A stretch of 64,000 bases of DNA from Candidatus Melainabacteria bacterium (GTDB taxonomy: Bacteria > Cyanobacteriota > Vampirovibrionia > Obscuribacterales > Obscuribacteraceae). Location of the stretch: positions 3,596,001 to 3,660,000 of the forward strand of contig CP064963.1 in the NCBI GenBank assembly GCA_016699165.1. Reading direction: 5' to 3'. The first letter of the stretch is position 1; the number at the start of each line of letters is the position of its first letter. Below the pieces are notes generated by a model. The model did no database searches and was not told the origin of the DNA. It worked only from the letters and a program-made list of their open reading frames with translations. A program made the position numbers and the translations under genes. Positions 24,288 through 33,715 of the stretch are shown here, piece after piece.

Positions 24288-24926
24288 TTATTCGAAGAGC
24301 TTTCGAGCTTGTTTATCCAGTTCAAAAACGTATTCATAGGAAACATTGAACTTTTCAGCAACTTCTGAAATCGAGTGGCAAGGTTCATCCGATTGTGCCC
24401 ACAAAATTTTTAAAATCCGTCTGTCCAAACTCTTGAAATGAGAAAGTTTGTCCTGTACGTCAGACCATGAGAGATTGCTCAATGGTGAGGAAGGCTTAGA
24501 AGCCGTTGGTTTTCTTCGATCTCTATTTGGATGTCGAAGTTTGCGCAAAGCTTTTGCTTCTATCTGCCTGACCCGCTCTCGAGTTAGACCAAAAAGAAAT
24601 CCAACTTCTTCAAGTGTTCTAGTTTTGCCATCATCTAGTCCAAACCTCAATTTAACTAAATCACGCTCTCTTGGTGACAGGTTTTCCATTACATCTATAA
24701 TGTCCTTGCGAAGGAGATCATGAGTTATAGAGGGGCGAGGAGGGGCGTCGTCATCGTTGTCATCATCTTCAGATTCGTCATCGTCCCCGAAATAACCTAG
24801 AGCTACAACATTCGAGCCCGAGCCGCCACCACCATCACCATCGCCACTGCTCCCGTCACCATCAGATTCGGTAACAAGCTTTAGTTTGGGCTTTTTCTTT
24901 TCGTCGTCGTCATTGTCATCGTCCAT
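24288..24926 (-). CDS. Sigma-70 region-4-only protein with acidic N-terminus
   Basis: A 212-aa protein. Residues 1-62 are low-complexity and very acidic (MDDDNDDDEKKK, GDGDGGGGSGSN, DDDESEDDDNDDD). Residues about 75-130 are a primary-sigma-type region 4: ENLSPRERDLVKLRFGLDDG, then LEEVGFLFGLTRERVRQIEA and KALRKLRHP. Residues about 150-212 may form a second helix-turn-helix (ISEVAEKFNVSYEYVFEL). Regions 1.2-3 are missing, so it cannot act as a normal sigma factor. It starts 6 bases after zwf. It could contact the RNA polymerase beta flap or the -35 element, or act as an anti-sigma mimic; these are inferences. Confidence 0.8.
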   Translation of the reverse strand: MDDDNDDDEKKKPKLKLVTESDGDGSSGDGDGGGGSGSNVVALGYFGDDDESEDDDNDDDAPPRPSITHDLLRKDIIDVMENLSPRERDLVKLRFGLDDGKTRTLEEVGFLFGLTRERVRQIEAKALRKLRHPNRDRRKPTASKPSSPLSNLSWSDVQDKLSHFKSLDRRILKILWAQSDEPCHSISEVAEKFNVSYEYVFELDKQARKLFE

Positions 24927-24932
24927 AACTAG

Positions 24933-26480
24933 TTAGGACAAGCTCTTCCAGTAACGCCCGTCGCGCGAGAGCAAATCGTCGGAAGCTTTGGGACCAGATG
25001 AGCCAGCTGCATAGTTTGGAAAATCTTTTTGACGAGAGTGTTTCCAGTAGTCGAGTACATTGTCGATGGCTTGCCATCCAAGTTCGGCAGTGTCGCCGCG
25101 TTGAAAGAGGGTAGCGTCGCCGATCATACAGTCGTAGAGCAATGTCTCGTAGCCTGTATTTACAGCCTGACCGAAATATTGCTTGTAGTCGAATGTCATT
25201 TTGACCGGGCTTATGGCAATATTGGGACCTGGAATTTTGGCATCGAGTGAAATTGAAATGCCTTCTTCGGGTTGAATATTGATTATGACCTGATTGGAGC
25301 GGACATTGGAGCAATCGGCTTGTTGGAACAAAGAGATTGGAGCTTTTTTGAAAGTGACTACAATCTCTGAACGTTTTTGCGGAAGTGCTTTTCCTGTTCT
25401 TATGTAAAAAGGCACACCTGCCCAGCGCCAGTTTTCTATATTGAACTTCATGGCGACATAAGTTTCGGTGTTTGAATCGGGGCGCACTTTTTGTGATTGG
25501 CGATAACCTGAAACCGATTCGCCTTTGATTTTGCCTGCACCATATTGACCGCGCACCGCGTGTAGTACTATATCGTCGCCTTCGATTGGGCGAAGACATT
25601 GCAATACTTTTGCTTTTTCGTTTCTTACTGAATCTGCTGCAAATGAGGTTGGAGGCTCGATTGCAGTCATTGTTAGTAATTGCAATAAGTGATTTGGTAC
25701 CATGTCTCGCAGGGCACCGGCATTGTCATAGAAGTTGCCGCGATTTTCTACACCAACGACTTCTGATACAGTAATTTGAACATGATCTATGTATCGATTG
25801 TTCCAGAGCGGTTCTATAAGTCCATTGGCAAAACGAAATACCAAAATATTTTGGACTGTTTCTTTGCCTAAGTAGTGATCAATTCTATAAATCTGACTTT
25901 CTTGAAGTGAACTGAGCAAACTTGCGTTCAAAGCTTTGGCCGATTGCAGATCTTCGCCAAAAGGCTTTTCTACAATTACGCGCCGCCACTTTCCATCCAC
26001 TTCTTGAGTGAGTCCTGCTTCAGCCAGGCGGTGAACTATAGAGGCGAAATAATCAGCACCAGTTGCCAGATAGAATAAAACATTTCCTTTGGCATCTACA
26101 GCTTTATCTACTTCGGGCAGCTTCTCTGCTAACTTTTGATAGATGTGTTGGTCGTCGAAGTTACCCTGAATATAGTGGATATTGTTTTTGATCTTTTCCC
26201 ACTTTTCAGGTGCAACCGCTCTTGTTGCATATTTGCCAAGGTCTTCAGTTAGATCTTTGCGAAATTGCTCAGAGTCTTTGTCAGCTCGGGCGATGCCGAT
26301 GATGGCAAAATTTTCTGAAAGCAAGTTTGCTTCAATCAAATTGTAGATGGCAGGGATGAGTAAGCGTTTAGTTAAATCACCCGCTGCACCGAAAACCACA
26401 AATACACACGGATCAGCTTTTGGGTGAGGTCCAGAAGACTCTACGCAATTAGGATCAGGACTTAAGAGCTGGCTGTTCAA
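24933..26480 (-). CDS. zwf: Glucose-6-phosphate 1-dehydrogenase
   Basis: A 515-aa enzyme that oxidises glucose-6-phosphate to 6-phosphogluconolactone with NADP. Blocks seen: the dinucleotide motif VFVVFGAAGDLTKRLLIPAI, the substrate site RIDHYLGKETVQNILVFRF, WNNRYIDHVQITVSE, PFYIRTGKALP and the C-terminal DATLFQRGDTAELGW. The TTG at 26480 is chosen as start because GGAGG lies 5 bases before it and the length then fits the family; the frame stays open 51 codons further into gnd. It overlaps the gnd end by 26 bases. Confidence 0.97.
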   Translation of the reverse strand: MNSQLLSPDPNCVESSGPHPKADPCVFVVFGAAGDLTKRLLIPAIYNLIEANLLSENFAIIGIARADKDSEQFRKDLTEDLGKYATRAVAPEKWEKIKNNIHYIQGNFDDQHIYQKLAEKLPEVDKAVDAKGNVLFYLATGADYFASIVHRLAEAGLTQEVDGKWRRVIVEKPFGEDLQSAKALNASLLSSLQESQIYRIDHYLGKETVQNILVFRFANGLIEPLWNNRYIDHVQITVSEVVGVENRGNFYDNAGALRDMVPNHLLQLLTMTAIEPPTSFAADSVRNEKAKVLQCLRPIEGDDIVLHAVRGQYGAGKIKGESVSGYRQSQKVRPDSNTETYVAMKFNIENWRWAGVPFYIRTGKALPQKRSEIVVTFKKAPISLFQQADCSNVRSNQVIINIQPEEGISISLDAKIPGPNIAISPVKMTFDYKQYFGQAVNTGYETLLYDCMIGDATLFQRGDTAELGWQAIDNVLDYWKHSRQKDFPNYAAGSSGPKASDDLLSRDGRYWKSLS

Positions 26481-27432
26481 CGTGGCCTCCAAACTGGTTA
26501 CGCATGGCTGATAGAAGTTTTTCGCCGAAGCTGTGGTCCTGGCGGGAGCGGAATCTAGTGAAGAGCGATGCTGCCAACACATTGGCTGAGACGCCCTCTT
26601 CAATTGCTGCTTGTACGGTCCAGCGACCTTCACCCGAGTCTTGCACGCTTCCTGTGAAATTAGACAAGCTTGGATTCTCGGTCAAAGCGCGTGCGCTTAG
26701 ATCAAGTAACCATGAGCCTACAACGCTTCCGCGTCTCCAGAGTTCTGCCACTGATTCAAGTTGAAAATCGAAATGTTCTTTCTGATCGAGGTTGCCAGCA
26801 TTTTTTAGAATATCGAAGCCTTCAGCATATGCTTGCATGATTCCGTATTCGATACCATTGTGGACCATTTTGACAAAGTGCCCAGCACCTGAAGGTCCGC
26901 AGTGTAAGTAACCTTTTTCAGCAGTTCCTAGTTTTTCAGCGCCTGGTGTTCTATCAATTTCGCCTACGCCTGGTGCCAAGGTAGCGAAAATAGGGTCGAG
27001 ATATTTGACCGCTACTTCAGGTCCACCAATCATCAAGCAATAACCACGCTCTAGACCCCAGACACCACCAGAGGTGCCAACGTCTAAATATTGAATGCCT
27101 TTTTTGCCAACTTGCTCAGCTCGCACGGCATCTTCTTTGTACATCGAGTTGCCGCCGTCGATAATTATGTCGCCGGCTTCAAAATATTTAGCCAGTTCGT
27201 CGACCATATCTTGGGTTGCTTGACCGGCGGGAACCATGACCCAAGCGCATCTTGGCTTCGAAAGCTTCTTGGCAAGGTCGGCTATATCTTTGGCGCCAAT
27301 GGCACCTTCTTTTTCAAGTTCTTTTACTTTGTCTGGGGTGCGGTTGAAAACCACGCACTCATGTCCATTTTTCATTAGGCGGCGCACAATATTGGCGCCC
27401 ATGCGGCCAAGGCCAATCACTCCAATCTGCAT
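26455..27432 (-). CDS. gnd: 6-phosphogluconate dehydrogenase, decarboxylating (short form)
   Basis: A 325-aa enzyme of the short YqeC/GntZ-like class. It has the Rossmann start MQIGVIGLGRMGANIVRRLM, the NAD(P) loop VFNRTPDKV, the substrate loop DGGNSMYKEDAVRA, DVGTSGGVWGLERGYCLMIG and the catalytic helix GPSGAGHFVKMVHNGIEYGI. It makes ribulose-5-phosphate, CO2 and NAD(P)H. It is 53 bases downstream of mtnC and overlaps zwf, so the order is gnd-zwf-sigma4. Short forms are often NAD-dependent; this is not provable here. Confidence 0.95.
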   Translation of the reverse strand: MQIGVIGLGRMGANIVRRLMKNGHECVVFNRTPDKVKELEKEGAIGAKDIADLAKKLSKPRCAWVMVPAGQATQDMVDELAKYFEAGDIIIDGGNSMYKEDAVRAEQVGKKGIQYLDVGTSGGVWGLERGYCLMIGGPEVAVKYLDPIFATLAPGVGEIDRTPGAEKLGTAEKGYLHCGPSGAGHFVKMVHNGIEYGIMQAYAEGFDILKNAGNLDQKEHFDFQLESVAELWRRGSVVGSWLLDLSARALTENPSLSNFTGSVQDSGEGRWTVQAAIEEGVSANVLAASLFTRFRSRQDHSFGEKLLSAMRNQFGGHVEQPALKS

Positions 27433-27485
27433 AAGCTTTTACTCCTTCGCCTACAAAGACTGGCATTTTAGCACCGAAGCAGTGC

Positions 27486-28202
27486 TTAGAGATCCAGCTC
27501 GGCTAATGATTTAATGCTTTGGTGCTCGTTTTTGCGTTGTGGAGCGTTGCCATCTCTAATCACTAAAGCAGTCTGGACACCAGCTGCAGCGGCTGCGTCC
27601 AGTTCGTCCACGATGTCGCTCAAGAATAGAATTTTGGAAGGTTCAAATTCGAGCGCATGGCTGATGGTCTTATAGCTGCTCGATTCTTTTTTGCCACCAC
27701 TTGTAGTGTCGAAATAAGATTGGAGATACTTGCTCATATCGCCAAATTTAGTATAAGCAAAAAATATTTTCTGCGCCCCAATACTTCCAGACGAATAAAT
27801 AGAAATATTCTTTCCGCCTTTATGCCACAAAGAGAGCGCGTCTGGCACATCGGCAAATAACTCTGACATCAACACGCCATTGTCGTATCCGTCTTTCCAA
27901 ATTATTCCTTGTAGTTCTTTTAAGCCCGTAGCTTTAATATCTGCATCCATTAATCTATTAACTTCAGACAAAACTACTTGCACTGGGTTGCCCGTCTTGA
28001 GCCAGTCTTCGCCAGTGGCAAAACCGGCATCGCGAGCCATGAAGTCGACAGCTTTTATTACCGCAGGCTTATCGAAATTATTATGCAAAAACTCACTGGC
28101 ATATTTGCGTGCAAAAGGAAAAAGCACTTCGTATACATATGAAACAGGCGAAACTGTTCCCTCGATGTCGAGCAGGACTGATTCGATTGAGTTTACTTTC
28201 AT
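27486..28202 (-). CDS. mtnC: Enolase-phosphatase E1 (methionine salvage)
   Basis: A 238-aa HAD-family enzyme: the nucleophile Asp12 is in SVLLDIEGTVSPVSYVYEVL, later YSSGSIGAQKIFF (HAD motif II) and ILFLSDIVDELDAAAAAG (motif III/IV). It converts 2,3-diketo-5-methylthiopentyl-1-phosphate to acireductone. The start ATG overlaps the mtnD stop by one base (TGATG). Confidence 0.95.
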   Translation of the reverse strand: MKVNSIESVLLDIEGTVSPVSYVYEVLFPFARKYASEFLHNNFDKPAVIKAVDFMARDAGFATGEDWLKTGNPVQVVLSEVNRLMDADIKATGLKELQGIIWKDGYDNGVLMSELFADVPDALSLWHKGGKNISIYSSGSIGAQKIFFAYTKFGDMSKYLQSYFDTTSGGKKESSSYKTISHALEFEPSKILFLSDIVDELDAAAAAGVQTALVIRDGNAPQRKNEHQSIKSLAELDL

Positions 28203-28747
28203 CAGCCTACCGAGTTAAAACAAAGCGGTGAATACTGCTTGTCTATTGCGTCTTCTAAATAATGAGGCGCCCATCCAGTCGAATCTTGAAATAAACGAAT
28301 AGTCTTAATGCTTTTTTCCTGGCACAAATTGAACCAGTGTCTTGTTCCCTCAGGCACATTTATAAGATCGCCTGCTTCCATTTCGACTGAAAAAACTGGG
28401 GCGTTTACTGGATTTATGTGAAAGATTCCGCGCCCAGAAATAACAAAACGAACTTCATCTTCAGAATGTGTATGCTCTACGCAGAATTTGGCAAGCATCG
28501 CATCAAGCCCAGGAGTTTCTGGTGAAACATTGATAACATCGGCAGTAACGAAACCGCCGCGCTTAGATAACAACTCAATTTCCGGTTTGAATAATTCAAG
28601 TATCTCTTCGTTTGACACTGCAGGCGATGGCAGGCGGGAATCGACATCCCAATGCTCAAACCACATAGAATATGGCTCGACATAAGCTTTTATCTCGGCA
28701 GGTTCGGTTAAAGTAATCGATTTTTCAGGGACGTTCAATTTTGCCAT
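28202..28747 (-). CDS. mtnD: Acireductone dioxygenase (methionine salvage)
   Basis: A 181-aa cupin. Metal ligands are visible in EHTHSEDEVRFVISGRGIFH (HxHxxxE) and in PEGTRHWFNL. With iron the enzyme makes the methionine precursor 4-methylthio-2-oxobutanoate; with nickel it gives an off-pathway product. It follows mtnB by 3 bases and overlaps mtnC by one, so the three genes form one operon. Confidence 0.95.
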   Translation of the reverse strand: MAKLNVPEKSITLTEPAEIKAYVEPYSMWFEHWDVDSRLPSPAVSNEEILELFKPEIELLSKRGGFVTADVINVSPETPGLDAMLAKFCVEHTHSEDEVRFVISGRGIFHINPVNAPVFSVEMEAGDLINVPEGTRHWFNLCQEKSIKTIRLFQDSTGWAPHYLEDAIDKQYSPLCFNSVG

Positions 28748-28750
28748 GAC

Positions 28751-29395
28751 TTAAAAACCCGACTTAAGTAAAACTTCTAACAAAAATTCATAACCTTCAA
28801 CGTGTCTTTTGGCTTCGCTCAAATCCTTGCCCCAGGCATAGAGACCATGACCGGCTATGAGAAAGGCTTTTGGCAATGTGTGGTATTTGTTGTTTACCTG
28901 ATTTGATAGTGCCACCATATCTTGCGAGTTGGCAAATATGGGCAGCTTGACGCAGGTTTCATGCGTTACTTTGATTCCATCAAGACTAATAGCTTTAATC
29001 ATTTCAAAGCCTTGAATCTCTAGAAATCCTTCATCACAATATTTATTCGAGAGCACTGTGGATGCCACAGAGTGAGTATGCAAAACAGCTCCAACTCCAG
29101 GCTTGGATGCAATTGCCGTATGCAATAAAGTTTCAGCAGACTGCTTGTGGTCGCCATTTTTTGAGCCTGTAAGTTGTCCACTTTCATCGACAGTGACAAA
29201 ATCATCGAGACTTAAAAATTGCTTGTCTTTGCCGCTTGCCGTTATAAGCAGATTGAGCGGTTCTTTGCAAAGTACTATGCTGTAATTGCTCGATGTTGCA
29301 AGCGACCAGTTCTTTTCATAGAACAAGTGCGACAAAGCAACCAGGTTGGCTTTGCCCTCAGAAAGGCTTGTGTCAGATGTTTTGAGGTTGAGCAT
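28751..29395 (-). CDS. mtnB: Methylthioribulose-1-phosphate dehydratase (methionine salvage)
   Basis: A class II aldolase-fold enzyme of about 214 aa. It shows SLATSSNYSIVL, ITASGKDKQFL, zinc ligands in GVGAVLHTHSVAST (HxH) and in IAGHGLYAWG, and GFEMIKAI. It dehydrates methylthioribulose-1-phosphate to the substrate of MtnC. The ATG at 29395 has GGAG 9 bases before it; another ATG lies 15 bases upstream at 29410. First gene of the mtnB-mtnD-mtnC operon. mtnA, mtnK and mtnP are not in the window. Confidence 0.92.
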   Translation of the reverse strand: MLNLKTSDTSLSEGKANLVALSHLFYEKNWSLATSSNYSIVLCKEPLNLLITASGKDKQFLSLDDFVTVDESGQLTGSKNGDHKQSAETLLHTAIASKPGVGAVLHTHSVASTVLSNKYCDEGFLEIQGFEMIKAISLDGIKVTHETCVKLPIFANSQDMVALSNQVNNKYHTLPKAFLIAGHGLYAWGKDLSEAKRHVEGYEFLLEVLLKSGF

Positions 29396-29457
29396 AACCC
29401 CTGGCTCCATTTGAGTGCCAAGATCCTACCATAGTAGGTATTGGGTCTGGCTCTGGT

Positions 29458-30459
29458 TTAATGATTGACAGTTAAAATCACTTTGCCAGTGGTTTGTCTG
29501 GTTTCAAGAAGGTTCTGTGCTTTGCTCGCAAGTTGCAAAGGAAAAGTCTCACCAATGCGCAAATTGAGCCATTTACGCTCGATTCCTTCAAGCACTGCAT
29601 TTGCTCGCATCCGCATTTCGGCGCCATCTTGCATAAAACAGCCGAGTGATCCACCGTGAAGAGTTATTGATTTTTGTTGCAAAATATTTGGCGAAATAGG
29701 CTCGGCTTGTCCCGACGCAGAACCAAATATTGCTATATGTCCGCGCATACGCACTGCTTGCAAATCCATTGGAAAAGTGGTTTTACCGACGCCGTCGATT
29801 ATGTAATCGACCCCTTTGCCATTGGTGTATTCTTTGCTCTCTTGCACAAAATCTTGAATGGTATAAATTATCACTTTGTCGCAACCGGCTTCTTGAGCCA
29901 ATATCGCTTTATCATCGCTTGAAGTGGTGCCAATCACTTTAGCGCCCAGATGATGCGCCCACTGGCATAATAGAAGCCCCATACCGCCTGCTGCGGCATG
30001 AATCAGCACAGTCGAGCCTGGCTCAATTTTATAAAATTCGAAAATCAAATAGTGAGCGGTCATTCCTTGCAAAGGAAAAGCAGCGCCTTGCTCAAAACTT
30101 AGAGCGTCTGGAAGTGGTATCAAAAGATCAGCACAGATATTTGCGTATTGGCTGTAGGCGCCAGATCTATGTGCACAAAATGCGACCCTGTCACCTGGTT
30201 TGAAATCAATTACAGCGCTTCCCACCGCATCAATTGTGCCGGCACCTTCTCGTCCAACTGTATAGGGAGTGGGCACAGGATAATGGCCGCGACGCTCATA
30301 AATGTCTATGAAATTTATACCTGCAGCCATGATTTTTACACGCACTTCATGCGGCTGTGGCGGAGCTAAATCGATTTCTTTAAAATGTAATACTGTTTCA
30401 TCGCCTGTGCCTTCAGCTCTAATGGCGTGACATTTGATGCCTGTTTCAGTCTTTGTCAT
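29458..30459 (-). CDS. qor: NADPH:quinone oxidoreductase (zinc-free MDR family)
   Basis: A 333-aa medium-chain reductase. It has GINFIDIYERRGHYPVPTPY and VGREGAGTIDAVG, typical of quinone reductase 1 (QOR), and the nucleotide motif IHAAAGGMGLLLCQWAHHLG. The structural-zinc Cys cluster of alcohol dehydrogenases is absent. It reduces quinones or acts as a crystallin-like detoxifying reductase. Its start overlaps the end of the upstream kinase gene by 14 bases, so they are coupled. Confidence 0.92.
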   Translation of the reverse strand: MTKTETGIKCHAIRAEGTGDETVLHFKEIDLAPPQPHEVRVKIMAAGINFIDIYERRGHYPVPTPYTVGREGAGTIDAVGSAVIDFKPGDRVAFCAHRSGAYSQYANICADLLIPLPDALSFEQGAAFPLQGMTAHYLIFEFYKIEPGSTVLIHAAAGGMGLLLCQWAHHLGAKVIGTTSSDDKAILAQEAGCDKVIIYTIQDFVQESKEYTNGKGVDYIIDGVGKTTFPMDLQAVRMRGHIAIFGSASGQAEPISPNILQQKSITLHGGSLGCFMQDGAEMRMRANAVLEGIERKWLNLRIGETFPLQLASKAQNLLETRQTTGKVILTVNH

Positions 30460-32611
30460 CTTCCTTCTCTCTTTCGCGCTCTTTTAAAATAGCAGCGTAA
30501 TCGGGAGTGTGTCCTATCTCTAGTGCTTTCTTATTGATTGCGGCAGCTTCGGCCTTTTTGCCCACTTGTTCTAAATGATTGGAATAGCTTATGTAGAAAT
30601 TTGCCAACTCGAATTTGCTCACTTCCTTGTTTTTCTCAGCTAGTTTAATAGCTGTATCAAGTGTTTTACCGGCATCATCAGGGCTTCCATAATCTCGTTG
30701 CCACTGTCCCAAGCGCAGTAAAGCTCGAATATAATCGAGGTCATCGTGCAATTCCATTTTTTTGTGTTTGGCGCAATAGCCACTAATTGCAAAAGCGTCT
30801 TCGTACAACCTTCTTGCTTTAATTTCGTCAATTCGATCTAAAAGCATAAGAAAGTCTGCTCGTTCTAGCTTTATGGGAGCAAGCCCATGAAAGCGCACGC
30901 CGTAGAGTTTAGTCATTACCCGCTCAGCTAAATCTAGCAATTTATATTCGAGTTCGAATGAATAAACTTCTTCAAGACTTCTTGCCACAGCAATTATTTT
31001 TGAGCCTGAGCCAGACCAGTTTAGCCGGCGATCCGACATGTGGGTGCGTAATGATTCGCCTTGTGACTCAAGTTCTTTAATGTATTTGTCGGCTTCTGTT
31101 AGCAGTTCTATTAACCGTTTGCCTCGCCTTTCATAATCATCTTTGTATAAATCGTACATGCGATTTTGAAGAGCTTCTTGCTCTTTGATTTTGCCTTCAC
31201 GCATATAAATATTATTCAAACTTTTCATCGTTTCAAACTTGCGTGAAAAACCTCCCAGATTTTGATCCAGATCGTTCAAGGCTGTGGTCATAAGCTTTTC
31301 GGAAAATCCATAATTGCCGCTTTCGGTTGCCCAGTTGCTGAAAGTCATAAGTAATTGCCAATAAGTTTTGGCAGCTGGCGATCCTGGATCTTCAATTGGA
31401 CCGGGATAGAAAAACTGAAAGAGCATGACGGCTATAAAGGCAACACTCAAGACGACACCAACTTTGGTGCGCGACTCCTTAATTAATTTTCGGATAGCAC
31501 GCGGGCGACGACTGTCCACCACAGTTTTTTGCTTGGAAGTTGAAAGTGCATCAACTATACCCCGGCTACCTTTTTGTTGTGACGACTCGACCATTTGATT
31601 GAGTTTTACAATTACTGTACCGGTTTGGCTTGATGTCGGCGCCGCTCCGGTCTCGGGAAGAGCGTGCAATACTTCGGATACTGTTTGATAACGATGATTT
31701 ACTTTCTTTTCAAGACAGGTGAGAACGACTTGTTCCAACTCTTTTGATATTTTTACATGCGGATTTGTTTCTCTAAAAGGAGGTGCCTGCTCATTTAAGT
31801 GCAGATTCATCGTATCCATTGGTGTGTCGCCAGCAAACGGTGGCATGCCGGTCAAAATTTCGTACATTACACAACCAAGTGAATAAACATCAGATCTGTA
31901 ATCGAGCTTACTTGCAGTCCATTGCTCAGGACTCATGTAGAGTGGACTGCCAAAAATGTCACCAGTTTTAGTTAGTCCTTGCGAGGCTGCACCATCTGAT
32001 GGCAGTATTTTTGCTATACCAAAATCGACTATGCGCACAAGCACTGAACCATCATCATCGGCAGTCAAAACTAAGTTTGCAGGTTTGAGATCGCGATGCA
32101 CAATTCCTTTGTTGTGAGCATGTACAAGTCCGCGACAAATTTGTCTGAAAATATCAAGCGCTTCTGCTTCTGGAATAGGACCACTCATATCTAAAATGGC
32201 AGACAACGAAGAGCCCACCAGATAGTCCATTACAAGATAAGCTTCGCCAGTTGAGGTGATACCAAAATCATAAACAGTAATGATATTTGGGTGTGACAAA
32301 CTGGCTGCGGCTTTGGCTTCTTGCGAGAATCGCTGCACGCTAGTAGGGTCTGATACCAGTTGCGGATGCAAAAGCTTGAGCGCAACAATGCGCTCCATGT
32401 ATGTTTGTTTTGCTTTATAGACGGTGCTCATACCGCCTTTGCCAAGCACGGATTCAATCAAATATTTTTCAGCAAAAAGCTTGCCGATAAGCGCTTCTGT
32501 AGCAATAGGCACAAGCTCGTTATTATCGTCTGGACAAAAGCGAAGCTCTTCTGCAAATCTGCGTCCACAATGGAGGCAGAAAACTTTTTCTGATTTGCCT
32601 GAATTAGTCAT
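30446..32611 (-). CDS. Zinc-ribbon Ser/Thr protein kinase with TPR-like exterior
   Basis: A 721-aa Hanks-type kinase. N-terminal zinc ribbon: FCLHCGRRFAEELRFCPDD (CxxC...C). The kinase domain (about 42-305) has the P-loop VLGKGGMSTVYKA, the Lys in IVALKLLHP, the catalytic loop IVHRDLKPANLVL and DFG in RIVDFGIAKIL. One membrane helix lies at about 382-402. The C-terminal 320 residues are helical with TPR-like repeats and would be outside the membrane, possibly a sensor or scaffold. The architecture resembles kinases that are expanded in Obscuribacterales and planctomycetes. Confidence 0.93.
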   Translation of the reverse strand: MTNSGKSEKVFCLHCGRRFAEELRFCPDDNNELVPIATEALIGKLFAEKYLIESVLGKGGMSTVYKAKQTYMERIVALKLLHPQLVSDPTSVQRFSQEAKAAASLSHPNIITVYDFGITSTGEAYLVMDYLVGSSLSAILDMSGPIPEAEALDIFRQICRGLVHAHNKGIVHRDLKPANLVLTADDDGSVLVRIVDFGIAKILPSDGAASQGLTKTGDIFGSPLYMSPEQWTASKLDYRSDVYSLGCVMYEILTGMPPFAGDTPMDTMNLHLNEQAPPFRETNPHVKISKELEQVVLTCLEKKVNHRYQTVSEVLHALPETGAAPTSSQTGTVIVKLNQMVESSQQKGSRGIVDALSTSKQKTVVDSRRPRAIRKLIKESRTKVGVVLSVAFIAVMLFQFFYPGPIEDPGSPAAKTYWQLLMTFSNWATESGNYGFSEKLMTTALNDLDQNLGGFSRKFETMKSLNNIYMREGKIKEQEALQNRMYDLYKDDYERRGKRLIELLTEADKYIKELESQGESLRTHMSDRRLNWSGSGSKIIAVARSLEEVYSFELEYKLLDLAERVMTKLYGVRFHGLAPIKLERADFLMLLDRIDEIKARRLYEDAFAISGYCAKHKKMELHDDLDYIRALLRLGQWQRDYGSPDDAGKTLDTAIKLAEKNKEVSKFELANFYISYSNHLEQVGKKAEAAAINKKALEIGHTPDYAAILKEREREKEDDKD

Positions 32612-32701
32612 GCCAGACGTAGTGTCCTTTATGTAAGACCCCGATTTTGCTCAATTCTACTTTAGATATAGAAAGTATGGAATATTCAGCTTAAAAGGTT
32701 A

Positions 32702-32721
32702 TTGTCAAGCGCGCGTGACAA
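32702..32721. promoter_or_regulatory. 20-bp inverted repeat upstream of exported-protein operon
   Basis: TTGTCAAGC pairs with GCGTGACAA around a GC-rich centre, with one mismatch. It sits between the divergent kinase gene (start 32611) and the operon starting at 32780. This is a candidate operator, as there is no T tract for a terminator. Confidence 0.45.
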
Positions 32722-32779
32722 CCTGGGTTGATGACATATTAAGGTATCATTTGGATGTTAGTGGGGGCGGCGTTTTAAA

Positions 32780-33715
32780 TTGAAAAAGAAGGCATTAATA
32801 TGTCTTGCTACGCTAGGCATTGGCATCCTGCTCAATTCTGCGGCTGAAGCAAAAGCGTCTAAAGAATATGTAGATATCCAAATAACGCCCGCTCGCAATT
32901 TAGCTGCTGAGGCGAATAATGAGCTTCGGGCCGACGCTGCCGAAATGGCCGACCTGCTCAATATCAGACCCGTGGTCGAGATGTTGCGCACAGCACAGCG
33001 CTCGGGTAAAGATATGTCGGCTTCCCCGAAAGCACTTCAAAGCGCAAGACTTATGTGTTTATGGCGTATGTTCTCGGCATCGGAAGAAGTGCGTAAAGTG
33101 GTGGCGCAAATAAATTTCGATATTGCAGTAAACAATGTCCACTTAGAGACACTCAATAATCGCAAAAGAGTGACCAATAACTTGATCAATACTTTCAACT
33201 TTACTCAAAACGGAGTGCTAGGTATTGTCAAAAACTCACTGGCTATTGCAGCTCTCTATCCCATATTTCGTCAGGAAATAGCAATGACCAGTTTTGGTAT
33301 GAGCGGATGTTTGCCGGTCATAAATTTGTATGCACCCAAATTGATTTATAGAAAAACAACTGATGGTGCCAATATGCTCTCGCATGTGACGGACCCCGGT
33401 TTCAGACCAGAATATGCTAATCAAAGTTATTTGTGGAAATATTTCAGTTCGCCTATTCCAGGTAGTAATTTAAAAGAACCTAGACGCGAAGTGATTCTCA
33501 AGCACTGGGAAGCGCTCAAAGGTCTTTCTGCCACCAACGAAAAACAAAGAGATTTGATGGATGGAAGTAACGAAAAGACTCGACTGGAAGGTCTTAAAAC
33601 AGTCAGTCAACGCATTGAGATTTTGCACGATTTTAAAACACACGTAGAAGAATTCGATGGTGCTTTGTTCGAGCTTCATCAGGCAGTGACCAATATACAA
33701 CCTGGAGAACGATAA
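32780..33715 (+). CDS. Exported helical protein, first of a paralogous pair
   Basis: A 311-aa protein beginning at a TTG codon with a signal peptide (MKKKALICLATLGIGILLNS, cleavage near AEA-KA). The mature part starts with LRADAAEMADLLNIRPVVEM, then SASEEVRKVVAQINFDIAVN, and has a hydrophobic segment near 150-185. Its layout matches the next gene (Ala-Asn-Leu-Leu-x-I-x-P-x-V-E motif, then a S/A-x-E-V-R helix, then TFNFTQNGVLGIV versus TVNFMQIGTLGVL). The pair therefore arose by tandem duplication. I recognise no known domain. Its stop overlaps the next start by one base. Confidence 0.65.
   Translation: MKKKALICLATLGIGILLNSAAEAKASKEYVDIQITPARNLAAEANNELRADAAEMADLLNIRPVVEMLRTAQRSGKDMSASPKALQSARLMCLWRMFSASEEVRKVVAQINFDIAVNNVHLETLNNRKRVTNNLINTFNFTQNGVLGIVKNSLAIAALYPIFRQEIAMTSFGMSGCLPVINLYAPKLIYRKTTDGANMLSHVTDPGFRPEYANQSYLWKYFSSPIPGSNLKEPRREVILKHWEALKGLSATNEKQRDLMDGSNEKTRLEGLKTVSQRIEILHDFKTHVEEFDGALFELHQAVTNIQPGER

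Noticed and set aside
26481..26633. Longer N-terminus for zwf
   Set aside because: It would lie inside gnd, add 51 residues absent from the family, and ignore the GGAGG/TTG start at 26480.
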